DNA of 64,000 nucleotides from Arenibacter sp. 6A1 (GTDB lineage Bacteria > Bacteroidota > Bacteroidia > Flavobacteriales > Flavobacteriaceae). This document shows, piece after piece, positions 1 through 7,008 of the stretch (position 1 is its first letter; each line of letters starts with the position of its first letter). The DNA is taken from positions 1 to 64,000 of the forward strand of contig NZ_JAAXCQ010000012.1 of the NCBI RefSeq assembly GCF_012272855.1. Direction: 5' to 3'. Both the position numbers and the translations under genes were made by a program. The notes under the pieces were generated by a model. The model searched no databases, was not told the origin of the DNA, and worked only from the letters and a program-made list of their open reading frames with translations.

Positions 1-1071
1 TAAAATTAAAGAACTGAAAGCAATTCACAACATACCTACTAAGATGTTGCCCGTTAGGTACCCTGTGAATAATCTCTAAAATTAAAGAACTGAAAGCAAT
101 TCACAACTATAGACGTGGCACTATTACAACGCAATGCCTGTGAATAATCTCTAAAATTAAAGAACTGAAAGCAATTCACAACAAAGAAGCTGCATTCTGT
201 ACCAAGGCTTCTCCTGTGAATAATCTCTAAAATTAAAGAACTGAAAGCAATTCACAACTTAGCAGATTCTGTTTCTGTTGTCGGTAGCCTGTGAATAATC
301 TCTAAAATTAAAGAACTGAAAGCAATTCACAACAAGTTGCCGGCCAGACAAATCCGATGATGACCTGTGAATAATCTCTAAAATTAAAGAACTGAAAGCA
401 ATTCACAACTATAAAGGATATGAATTTTCAGTTGTCAACCCTGTGAATAATCTCTAAAATTAAAGAACTGAAAGCAATTCACAACCGATGATAAGCAAGG
501 TATATTGATTTTCCCCCTGTGAATAATCTCTAAAATTAAAGAACTGAAAGCAATTCACAACACGTACAGGTCCCCATCGCGGCCCGTGCCCCTGTGAATA
601 ATCTCTAAAATTAAAGAACTGAAAGCAATTCACAACTAAAGATCTGCCAATATAGGCCAATAAGCCCTGTGAATAATCTCTAAAATTAAAGAACTGAAAG
701 CAATTCACAACCTACACCGTCAAAATTATAATCAAACAAGTCCTGTGAATAATCTCTAAAATTAAAGAACTGAAAGCAATTCACAACTAGCTAATGACTA
801 CAACCAAAAAAAGCCGTCCTGTGAATAATCTCTAAAATTAAAGAACTGAAAGCAATTCACAACTATTTTGACGAACTGCCCGACAATGTAGAACCTGTGA
901 ATAATCTCTAAAATTAAAGAACTGAAAGCAATTCACAACCGATAATCTAATTGGCACTACTCACATGGACCTGTGAATAATCCTTAAAATTAAGAAACTG
1001 AATTCGATTTTTTGGTGATTCATCGTATTCCTAAGGAAATAAGCATGAGATGAGATAAAGCAATTCACAAC
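1..1071 (-). CRISPR. CRISPR array, probable type II-C, right end only
   Basis: Twelve intact, apparently identical 46-bp repeats start at 62, 137, 213, 288, 364, 440, 516, 591, 666, 742, 818 and 894. A partial repeat occupies 1-31 at the window edge and a degenerate split repeat occupies 970-1071. The thirteen spacers are 29 or 30 bp and all differ. On the minus strand each repeat begins GTTGTGAATTGC and ends TTATTCACAGG. GTTGTG-type repeats of 46-48 bp with 30-bp spacers are the pattern of Bacteroidota type II-C (Cas9) arrays, and minus is therefore taken as the crRNA strand. The array runs off the left edge, so total length and the cas genes are unknown. The degenerate end at 970-1071 would normally be the old, leader-distal end. 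Confidence 0.95.
970..1071 (-). repeat. Degenerate terminal CRISPR repeat split by a ~55-bp insertion
   Basis: The first 33 bases (970-1002) match the repeat with two dinucleotide swaps (TC to CT, AG to GA). The remaining repeat bases (about 1057-1071) are perfect. Between them lie about 54-56 bases (1003-1058) unrelated to the repeat or to any spacer, containing a short near-palindrome around 1029-1038. The insertion falls at the point that separates the tracrRNA-pairing part of the repeat (the GTTGTG half) from the rest. Confidence 0.85.
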
Positions 1072-1154
1072 AGCTAAAGTTGTGGCAAGCCCTCGTAAGA
1101 CAACAACAGTTATATTAATTTCTATTTTACTCCTTGCATAAGTTGTTGTTTTTT
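1057..1154 (+). ncRNA. Candidate tracrRNA (anti-repeat plus terminator hairpin)
   Basis: Seen: plus-strand bases 1057-1071 are a perfect complement of the first 15 nt of the crRNA repeat. They are followed by a GTTGT/ACAAC mini-stem (1079-1083 with 1100-1104) and then by an 8-bp stem ACAACAAC/GTTGTTGT with a 34-nt loop and a six-T run (1100-1154). An anti-repeat, then hairpins, then a terminator is the layout of type II tracrRNA genes. Inferred: this is the tracrRNA or a second copy of it. The 5' end is unknown; the 55-bp insertion upstream would have to hold the promoter. A trivial alternative is that any array end read backwards gives an anti-repeat, and the hairpin simply terminates a transcript crossing the array. 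Confidence 0.42.
1100..1154 (+). terminator. Terminator-like hairpin beyond the CRISPR array
   Basis: Eight-bp perfect stem (1100-1107 with 1142-1149), a 34-nt AT-rich loop, and T-run 1149-1154. It ends plus-strand transcription coming out of the array end or from the tracrRNA candidate. Confidence 0.55.
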
Positions 1155-1233
1155 CTTTCTAATTTATTTGTAATTTACCTACCTAAATTTTAATATTGCT
1201 CCTGTCGTTTATAACCAGATAACTGTACCGTAT

Positions 1234-1256
1234 TATTACTTTTATCCAAAGTAATA
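1234..1256. repeat. 9-bp perfect hairpin between CRISPR end and HNH gene
   Basis: TATTACTTT at 1234-1242 and AAAGTAATA at 1248-1256 with a 5-nt loop. It lies upstream of the presumed cassette boundary at 1295. The function is unknown; it may be regulatory or the remains of a recombination site. Confidence 0.5.
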
Positions 1257-1294
1257 AGTCGATAAACAGTTGTAGGTTAAATGGATATAACATA

Positions 1295-1304
1295 GTTGGC
1301 ATTA
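1295..1304 (+). repeat. Left boundary sequence of putative gene cassette 1
   Basis: GTTGGCATTA here is the exact reverse complement of TAATGCCAAC at 2099-2108, just after the HNH gene. In integron cassettes the first bases of a cassette (after the G of GTTRRRY) complement the R'' box at its own 3' end. The pair therefore brackets the HNH gene as one cassette-like unit. Confidence 0.5.
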
Positions 1305-1350
1305 ATTACTAGGAACTAGAATAGATAAAATTGATTAACAAAAAATCTAA

Positions 1351-2091
1351 ATGGAAAACAAAATTTCTGGAATTCAATTACAAAATCAGTTCAAATCATA
1401 TTTTAAAAACTCAACAGAATTTAATCTATTAACAACTGACTCTGGAAAATTAAGCACTAAATTTCAACTTACGTCTACAGAAATCAGAACTAGATTTAAG
1501 ATCTCGAAAAGAACTTTAAATATATTTTCATTTATAACTAATCATCATCATTTATTATTCTATTTTAGAATTAAACCACAGGAGTTTATTACAGATAGTA
1601 TTAAGGTATTTTTCAAGGACAGATTAAACCCACCAAATTCACATGGGGAAATTACAATTGAACTAAAAACTTTTGAAGATATTGAGTTAATTTATCAGCT
1701 ATTATTTATAAGGCATTTAAAACTTATTAACCGAAATCCAGAAAAGATAATTTATCCAGACGAAGTAGATTCTGAAATAGAATATGTAGAAGGAAAAACT
1801 AAAAAAGTATTAGTTAACAGTTATGAACGAAATCCAATAGCGAGAAAAAAATGTATAGAACATTATGGATTAAACTGTCAAGTTTGTGACTTTAATTTCA
1901 AAGAACAGTTTGGTGAATTAGGAGAAGATTTTATTCATGTTCATCATATCAAAGATATGGCAACAATGGAAAATGAATATTCTGTGAATCCATTAACTGA
2001 CTTAGTACCTGTTTGTCCGAATTGTCATTCCATGCTTCATAAAAAGAAACCTGCATATTCGATTGAGGAACTTAAACAAATTATGAACTAA
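1351..2091 (+). CDS. HNH endonuclease, likely restriction/defence type
   Basis: The protein has 246 residues. The C-terminal third is a clear HNH nuclease: C176/C179 and C222/C225 form the zinc-binding pairs, HHIK at 198-201 carries the catalytic histidine, an NP follows at 213-214, and HSMLHKKKP closes the fold. The N-terminal 150 residues are lysine-rich and match no family I can name; they could bind DNA or recognise a target. Similar C-terminal HNH domains occur in McrA-like and other stand-alone restriction nucleases; the assignment to defence is inferred from the fold and from the CRISPR and recombinase neighbours. It is a single gene with inverted boundary sequences on each side (1295-1304 and 2099-2108), so it looks like a mobile one-gene cassette. 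The DNA is more AT-rich than the core genes to the right. Confidence 0.88.
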   Translation: MENKISGIQLQNQFKSYFKNSTEFNLLTTDSGKLSTKFQLTSTEIRTRFKISKRTLNIFSFITNHHHLLFYFRIKPQEFITDSIKVFFKDRLNPPNSHGEITIELKTFEDIELIYQLLFIRHLKLINRNPEKIIYPDEVDSEIEYVEGKTKKVLVNSYERNPIARKKCIEHYGLNCQVCDFNFKEQFGELGEDFIHVHHIKDMATMENEYSVNPLTDLVPVCPNCHSMLHKKKPAYSIEELKQIMN

Positions 2092-2098
2092 TAATTAC

Positions 2099-2310
2099 TA
2101 ATGCCAACAATGTATAAGGCCAATAAGTTTATAAACCATTAAGGGGCATTCCAGGAAATAGAGGGCTCAGTTAGTTTGCGGCTCGGTTCGCCCACTATTT
2201 CTTAGCTAGAAGCCACAAGCAGTTTGAAAAAAACAGCTTGTTTTATTACCAGTAAATAATATTACAGTTACCTGAAAGAAACTTACTGGCCTTATACGAG
2301 AACGTTACCT
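2099..2310 (+). repeat. attC-like long hairpin site between two single-gene units
   Basis: TAATGCCAAC (2099-2108) is followed by AAT and a 19-base arm (2112-2130, beginning GTATAAGGCC). This arm pairs with 2279-2297 (ending GGCCTTATAC) with one mismatch. The right arm is followed by GAGAAC and GTTACCT (2304-2310). The outer AAC/GTT, offset spacers and inner complementary arms are the architecture of integron attC sites, with R''...R' outer boxes. The outer boxes do not fit the strict RYYYAAC/GTTRRRY consensus: the left box pairs with the start of cassette 1 and the right box with the end of cassette 2. No function other than a recombination site is evident; the middle of the site holds no gene. 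Confidence 0.55.
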
Positions 2311-2325
2311 GCAAGCTGAGAAATT

Positions 2326-3585
2326 ATGACGCAAACTGAATTTAGAAAAAAACTATCTAAAACGAAAAATACCGATTGGTTTAACTCAGTTGAATTTAAT
2401 TTGAGGTATACCCATCTAAATTTGAGTTATGAATTTAAGGGATTTGGACATTTACATAAGTTTGTAAATCAACAAATAAAAGGTTGGGATAATTTGACTG
2501 AGAATTTACCTAACGAACTTCTTGCTTCAAAAAAATACTTTGAATCTATAGAAAACCAATTAATTAGCTTTATCGATTCTTACGGTTCACAAGAAAATGA
2601 ATCTAATTTAGAAAGTTACTTTAGAAACCCAAAAAGTCAAATCCAAAACAAAACAGGCACAACCTTCACTTATGATTGCCCTGAAACAGAATTTTTAATA
2701 GAAGTATATAAAAACCATTCGGAGTCTTTCATTGGAGCGTATACTTATTTAACAGGTAATCTAAACCAAAACATAAACGTTAAAGATAATTTCAACGGTT
2801 ACTTATTGGCGTATGAATTCACTCTAAAAGATTCAACGATAATCACTGAAAGAAGAAATAAAGAAAAATCATCTCTTTCAAGACTTCGAACAAACTTTGA
2901 AAATAGCCTACCGAAGTTAGAAAGTGAATTAGTCGAACATCTAAAAAACAGTACAGAAAAATATGAGGAATATTTAAAAGCTATAGATGCCTTTAAAGAA
3001 GACAAAGAAAAAACATATTCAGATTGGTTTATAAATACAAAAGGAGATTTTGAGAATTTCAGTAATAAATCGGACAATCGTTTAGAGGAACTTGAAAACA
3101 CATATAAAGAGAAGTTAAAGCTTGAAGAACCAGCAAAATATTGGTCAGAAAGAGCGGTAAAACTTAAAAAACAAGGATGGATTGCATTAGCTGTTTTAGT
3201 AGGTCTTGTACTCATTGTGGTAATCTCTTTAGGAAAATTACTTTGGACAACACCAGAACAAATTTATGAATCATTTTTTCACGGAGATAAAAGTGCTGCA
3301 ATACGGTGGTCTATAATTTACGTTACGTTTATTTCATTTATGGCTTTTGCAATTAGAGCAGTAACAAAAGTTATGTTTAGTTCATTTCATTTGGCTCGAG
3401 ACTGTGAAGAGAGACATACTCTGACTTATTTCTATTTGTCATTATTAAAAGATTCCACAGTAGATAAAGAAGATAAACAGCTAATTATGCAAGCATTATT
3501 TAGTAGAGCTGAAACGGGACTTTTAAAAGATGATTCCTCTCCAACAATGCCTAATGATATTGTTGGGAAATTTATGAGTAAATAA
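2326..3585 (+). CDS. Uncharacterised coiled-coil protein with two C-terminal membrane segments (DUF6161-like?)
   Basis: The protein has 419 residues. The N-terminal half is soluble. Residues about 170-280 are charged and helical, rich in Glu and Lys (probable coiled coil). Two hydrophobic segments follow (about 286-310 and 328-352), then a roughly 65-residue cytoplasmic-type tail. There is no signal peptide, so the long N-terminal part is probably cytoplasmic. The layout recalls the DUF6161 family; that name is from memory and unproven. The gene begins 15 bases after GTTACCTGC (2304-2312), and the reverse complement GCAGGTAAC occurs just after its stop codon (3594-3602), so it forms a second one-gene cassette. 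A membrane-anchored sensor or effector in defence would fit the setting but is conjecture. Confidence 0.8.
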   Translation: MTQTEFRKKLSKTKNTDWFNSVEFNLRYTHLNLSYEFKGFGHLHKFVNQQIKGWDNLTENLPNELLASKKYFESIENQLISFIDSYGSQENESNLESYFRNPKSQIQNKTGTTFTYDCPETEFLIEVYKNHSESFIGAYTYLTGNLNQNINVKDNFNGYLLAYEFTLKDSTIITERRNKEKSSLSRLRTNFENSLPKLESELVEHLKNSTEKYEEYLKAIDAFKEDKEKTYSDWFINTKGDFENFSNKSDNRLEELENTYKEKLKLEEPAKYWSERAVKLKKQGWIALAVLVGLVLIVVISLGKLLWTTPEQIYESFFHGDKSAAIRWSIIYVTFISFMAFAIRAVTKVMFSSFHLARDCEERHTLTYFYLSLLKDSTVDKEDKQLIMQALFSRAETGLLKDDSSPTMPNDIVGKFMSK

Positions 3586-3593
3586 AAAAGCCA

Positions 3594-3611
3594 GCAGGTA
3601 ACAATGTATAA
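3594..3611 (+). repeat. Right boundary of putative gene cassette 2
   Basis: GCAGGTAAC (3594-3602) is the exact reverse complement of 2304-2312 upstream of the gene. AACAATGTATAA (3600-3611) is identical to 2106-2117 in the site after cassette 1. The matching right arm of a complete site is not visible here, so this last site is probably truncated. Confidence 0.5.
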
Positions 3612-3683
3612 AAAATACAGGGCGGAATGGAGCTTAAACAAAGGCGTGGTCGTATTTACGAGGGACTATCTTATAAAGTGTGT

Positions 3684-3727
3684 AAACAAAAAATAACGGG
3701 GGTCATGACCCCCGTTATTTTTTGTTT
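3684..3727. terminator. 44-bp perfect palindrome, bidirectional terminator
   Basis: A 22-base arm (beginning AAACAAAAAATAACGG) is followed at once by its exact complement. The GC core GGGGGTCATGACCCCC is flanked by A- and T-runs, so each strand gives a stem ending in T. It separates plus-strand cassette 2 from the minus-strand lipoprotein gene. Confidence 0.8.
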
Positions 3728-3804
3728 AATTTTAATTTTTGCACTTTATGAAAAAAGAAGATCTATTTGATGATGATTCCCCAGTTCATTGAACTGAATA
3801 TAAT

Positions 3805-4434
3805 TTAACGCTCTTTCAAATAAGCGTCAACTTCTTTGTGCAATTTAACAACCTTTTCTTCAGGAACAGAAATATCGTACTTAGGGATTATTAGTGGTTT
3901 ATTAGTTGACTTAATATTACTTTCCATACTTACTTCTTCTGGAAGATATAAAATGTTGTCAAACGCTTCTTGAGATATTGATTTATTGGAAATATCCCTA
4001 ATATATTGCACCCTTTTATATTCTTCTTTTTGATATAGAGATAACCTTTCATTATCATTTTGGGCATTTATCAAATCTTTATAAAAAGTCTCTTTCTCCA
4101 TTAAACCATGTTCTTCAATAATTTTGATGAGTACGAGGGCCTTTTTAAGGGTCTCTTTATCTGTAAATTGTCGGATCTGTTGTATTTCCATTAATGAGGC
4201 ATGGATAGTCTTTATAATACTATCATGTTCCATATTTTTGGATATCTGACGGAATTTATTGAAATCAAAGGTTGTTTTTCTAAACGGTTCATCCTTATTT
4301 AAACCCAATCGTTTAATCTCCTCATTAGCATAATTTTCATACCATTCATAGGACTTCTGATTTGCAGATTTTTCTCCGTTACATCCGAGATTGATAATAA
4401 CCAAAACTGTTAAAATATATAGTCTTCTAAACAT
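3805..4434 (-). CDS. Hypothetical lipoprotein
   Basis: The protein has 209 residues. A signal sequence with a lipobox (INLGC, Cys18) predicts a lipoprotein after Lgt/LspA processing. The rest is charged and mostly helical with no motif I recognise; Lys and Glu are frequent and there are no further cysteines. It is a single gene with no operon partner, lying between the cassette region and the recombinase, so it is probably island cargo. The start is the first ATG and gives a canonical signal peptide. Confidence 0.75.
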   Translation of the reverse strand: MFRRLYILTVLVIINLGCNGEKSANQKSYEWYENYANEEIKRLGLNKDEPFRKTTFDFNKFRQISKNMEHDSIIKTIHASLMEIQQIRQFTDKETLKKALVLIKIIEEHGLMEKETFYKDLINAQNDNERLSLYQKEEYKRVQYIRDISNKSISQEAFDNILYLPEEVSMESNIKSTNKPLIIPKYDISVPEEKVVKLHKEVDAYLKER

Positions 4435-4858
4435 TGTTTTTCTATTTAAAATTAGAGGAATTAAACGATTTATCGTTGTAAGGCTTTTCGTAAATTTATT
4501 TTTTGTTTTTCAAACAAGCAAATGTTTTGTTGAAAACTTACTAAATATCAGGACGTTTGGTGATAATATAGGTGGATTAATGAGGTGAATAAGAAAATTG
4601 ATAAAGATCAAAATTCCTCTATACTACAGTTAATGCCCGGTTCATAGGGATTGGCTATGACCACTGCAGCTTTAAGAGTGTTTGGTACTAGGGTTTGGAG
4701 TACTCCACCAAGACTTGTGCTTTAGTTTTTATGAGGTTTGAGGGGTTTATTTTTATCAGTTCCCGGAAAGCGTACAATTTTGAGCTAATATTACTCATCT
4801 CAAGGTGGGACTTTAATTAGAACGGGCCCAATTCTAGCGCTTACCAATTCCAATAAGC
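4435..4858. other. Intergenic stretch without recognisable gene
   Basis: About 420 bases between two minus-strand genes. Both strands were read: no ORF with coding character and no RNA gene was found. There is no copy of the tmRNA 3' end here. Confidence 0.5.
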
Positions 4859-6097
4859 TTAATCCTTTTCCTTTTTAGAAGCCATCTCTGCCAATTTTTC
4901 TTTTAATATCGCCATATCTTCTTCTACTTTGGAATCGATTATTTTGGCGTAATGTTGGGTAGTACGTAGATTTTTATGGCCTAGCATTTTCCCTACGGTT
5001 TCAATAGGTACGCCATTGGTTAGGGTAACGGTGGTGGCAAAGGTGTGTCGTGCTAAATGGGTGGTCAGGTTCTTTTTGATATCACAGCGATCGGCAATTT
5101 CTTTAAGATAGGCGTTTGACTTTTGATTGCTCAGCACCGGAATGACACAATTCTTGTGTATTACTTTGGGATGGTCCTTGTATTTTTCGATGATGGCCAA
5201 TGCCGTGGGCAACAGGGGAATGGTAAAGTTGGTGTCCGTTTTAGAGCGTTTAGATTTTATGTAGTAGCTACCATTCTTATTCTGATAAATTTCATCGGGA
5301 GTTAAGGTCTGAACATCTATATAGGCCAAACCGGTATAGCAGCAGAGGACAAACATATCCCGGACAACTCCTAAGCGCTCTCCTTCGATTTCTTTGTCTT
5401 TTAAACGCTGTAGCTCCTCCTTGCTAAGAAACTCTCGCTCAACCGTCTTAAATTTTACCTTGTAATTGTAAAACGGGTCTTTGGAGATCCATTCGTTGGC
5501 AACGGCCATGCGAATTATCTTTTTAAAGTTGTTGACGTATTTAAGGGCCGAATTATGATTGCATTCCTTGGTGACTTTTAAGAAGTACTCCAATCCTTTA
5601 ATAAATTTTAGATTGACATCCCTTAGGGGAATATCCGTTCTGCCATATTCGGACTTGATGAATTCTGCGACATGGTTTCGGCTAGTATGGTATCGTTTGT
5701 AGGTGCCCAAGGCAAATTCGATCCCGACCAGTTTTTTCATCTGCTGATTGTGTTCGTCAAAGAGGTGGATCAGCATTTTAGGTTTTTCGCCTTTCCCTAT
5801 GTACAAGTTTTTGATGTCCCCAGAAGTAAAAGGTTTGTTCTCGTCCACAAGTCGAGCATGGATCTTATTTATTTTGTTTCGAATAGCGTCCAAATACGAA
5901 TTTAATTCATTCGCTTCTAGGTTGTTTCCCTCCATTTTTCCGGATCGAGGACTCCATTTTTCAGGGTCAACCTTGCGTGAAATACTTAGTTCGCTTCTTT
6001 GTCCATTTACCGTGAAACGCAAGTATATCGGGACTTTCACGTCTTTTTGGAAGTGTTTTCCTTTCAAGTAAAATAGCTGTGAAAAAGAATGCCCCAT
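4859..6097 (-). CDS. Tyrosine recombinase / integrase
   Basis: The protein has 412 residues with the three-part layout of Bacteroidota integrases: an N-terminal arm-binding domain (about 1-95), a SAM-like core-binding domain (about 105-215) and a C-terminal catalytic domain. Catalytic features are HLAR (His347-Arg350), LGHKN (His374) and QHYAK (Tyr383 nucleophile). The first catalytic arginine is replaced: the motif reads TGLAYIDV with Ala258. The same substitution is usual in many Bacteroidota integrases and is not by itself a sign of inactivity. The gene ends toward the cassette region and starts 240 bp from the 3' end of ssrA, so it most likely integrated an island at the tmRNA gene, extending left. 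A TATCTTTA box lies just upstream of the start (about 6122-6129, minus). Confidence 0.93.
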   Translation of the reverse strand: MGHSFSQLFYLKGKHFQKDVKVPIYLRFTVNGQRSELSISRKVDPEKWSPRSGKMEGNNLEANELNSYLDAIRNKINKIHARLVDENKPFTSGDIKNLYIGKGEKPKMLIHLFDEHNQQMKKLVGIEFALGTYKRYHTSRNHVAEFIKSEYGRTDIPLRDVNLKFIKGLEYFLKVTKECNHNSALKYVNNFKKIIRMAVANEWISKDPFYNYKVKFKTVEREFLSKEELQRLKDKEIEGERLGVVRDMFVLCCYTGLAYIDVQTLTPDEIYQNKNGSYYIKSKRSKTDTNFTIPLLPTALAIIEKYKDHPKVIHKNCVIPVLSNQKSNAYLKEIADRCDIKKNLTTHLARHTFATTVTLTNGVPIETVGKMLGHKNLRTTQHYAKIIDSKVEEDMAILKEKLAEMASKKEKD

Positions 6098-6185
6098 TAT
6101 TTATGTCTTTAAATACCTAAATAAAGATACAAAAAAGAAAAGAAAAAAAAATCACAAACCCCCTAAAATCAGGCTTTTACAAGCC

Positions 6186-6226
6186 ATTCGGTGAGTGTTT
6201 TTGGAGATTTGAAACACTCACCGAAT
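6186..6226. repeat. 15-bp perfect inverted repeat between integrase and ssrA
   Basis: ATTCGGTGAGTGTTT (6186-6200) and AAACACTCACCGAAT (6212-6226) form a perfect 15-bp stem with an 11-nt loop. No T-run follows on either strand, so it is a poor terminator. It lies about 90 bp upstream of the integrase start and 110 bp from the 3' end of ssrA, where an integrase arm site, excisionase site or autoregulatory operator would be expected. The function is inferred from position only. Confidence 0.6.
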
Positions 6227-6278
6227 AGGTCACTTTTTAGGTGGTATTATATGATATTTGATGATATTGAATAAAACA

Positions 6279-6313
6279 AAAAACCCTGTAAACTAGGGGT
6301 TTACAGGGTTTTT
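6279..6313 (-). terminator. Terminator of ssrA
   Basis: A 15-bp stem (6279-6293 with 6299-6313) with a 5-nt loop and A/T runs on both sides, placed just after the tmRNA 3' end on the minus strand. Confidence 0.8.
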
Positions 6314-6336
6314 GTGTTAATTTGATAGTCAACAAG

Positions 6337-6731
6337 TGGAGCCGGAGGGATTCGAACCCTCGTCCAAACAAGCAATTACAATGCTTTCTACATGCTTAGT
6401 TTCTGCTTGATTTTCGAAACACACCTGACCAGAAACGGCCTAATGCATCCTTATCTTTTTAAGTTTTCGTGATGTTGGCAAAGAAACAACATCCTTATGT
6501 CGACTTTTCTGGTGCTTCTGATTGGGTCGCCGTCAACAAGGGCATCCCAGAAACATCTCGCTTCCCTACCTTGTAGGGACGAGGCTAATCTTACTATGAT
6601 TCAGATTAAGCGGCAAGAGCGTAGTTATTTTCGCCAATTAAAAAGTGTGGAAAATGAGATTTACGAGCTGTAGCCCAGCGCTCGGCATGCTTACATTCCA
6701 ATTGATCTCGCTGTCAAAACCAGTCGGCCCC
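6337..6731 (-). ncRNA. ssrA: tmRNA (SsrA)
   Basis: This is transfer-messenger RNA, which rescues stalled ribosomes together with SmpB. On the minus strand it starts GGGGCCGACTGGTTTTGACA, a standard tmRNA 5' end. It finishes with the T-arm GGTTCGAATCCC and acceptor strand GGCTCC followed by the discriminator A; the final CCA is not fully encoded. The 5' GGGGCC and 3' GGCTCC pair as the acceptor stem. The tag reading frame at 6606-6635 translates as GENNYALAA followed by TAA, matching the ALAA-type degradation tags of other bacteria. Pseudoknot-like pairing regions lie between the tag and the 3' end. The 3' end faces the recombinase gene and is a frequent island insertion site. Confidence 0.96.
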
Positions 6732-7008
6732 TTCAATAAAATAGGAAATCCAGGATTTCTCTACTCAATGATTTTTTTCAAAGATCTATTACCATTATAA
6801 GTGGTAAAGGCGTTTGTTGTTTGGGTTTTAAGGGTTTTTAAAGTCCTTAAGTCTCCAAGAATATCGAGGGACAATGAGGCCACTCTTTACTCAAACGCGA
6901 CAGCAAAGGTACTGCAAAAAGTATTCCAAAAAAAGTTTTGCGTGTCTTCTTATCAAATGTTACATTTACAACGATACCACTAAACAAAGTTATAAAAATA
7001 CATTGAAT

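Noticed and set aside
460-708. 82-residue minus-strand ORF with three repeated peptides (NCFQFFNFRDYSQG)
   Set aside because: It is the translation of CRISPR repeats and spacers; the repeated peptides are the 46-bp repeat read in frame.
4391-4588. 65-residue plus-strand ORF overlapping the lipoprotein start
   Set aside because: It is mainly the antisense of the lipoprotein gene and its AT-rich upstream region.
5123-6071. Plus-strand ORFs across the integrase
   Set aside because: They are shadows of the integrase reading frame.
1-6336. Second copy of the tmRNA 3' end (att site) within the accessory region
   Set aside because: I looked for the T-arm segment GGTTCGAATCCC on both strands left of the integrase and saw none; the distal site must lie off-window.
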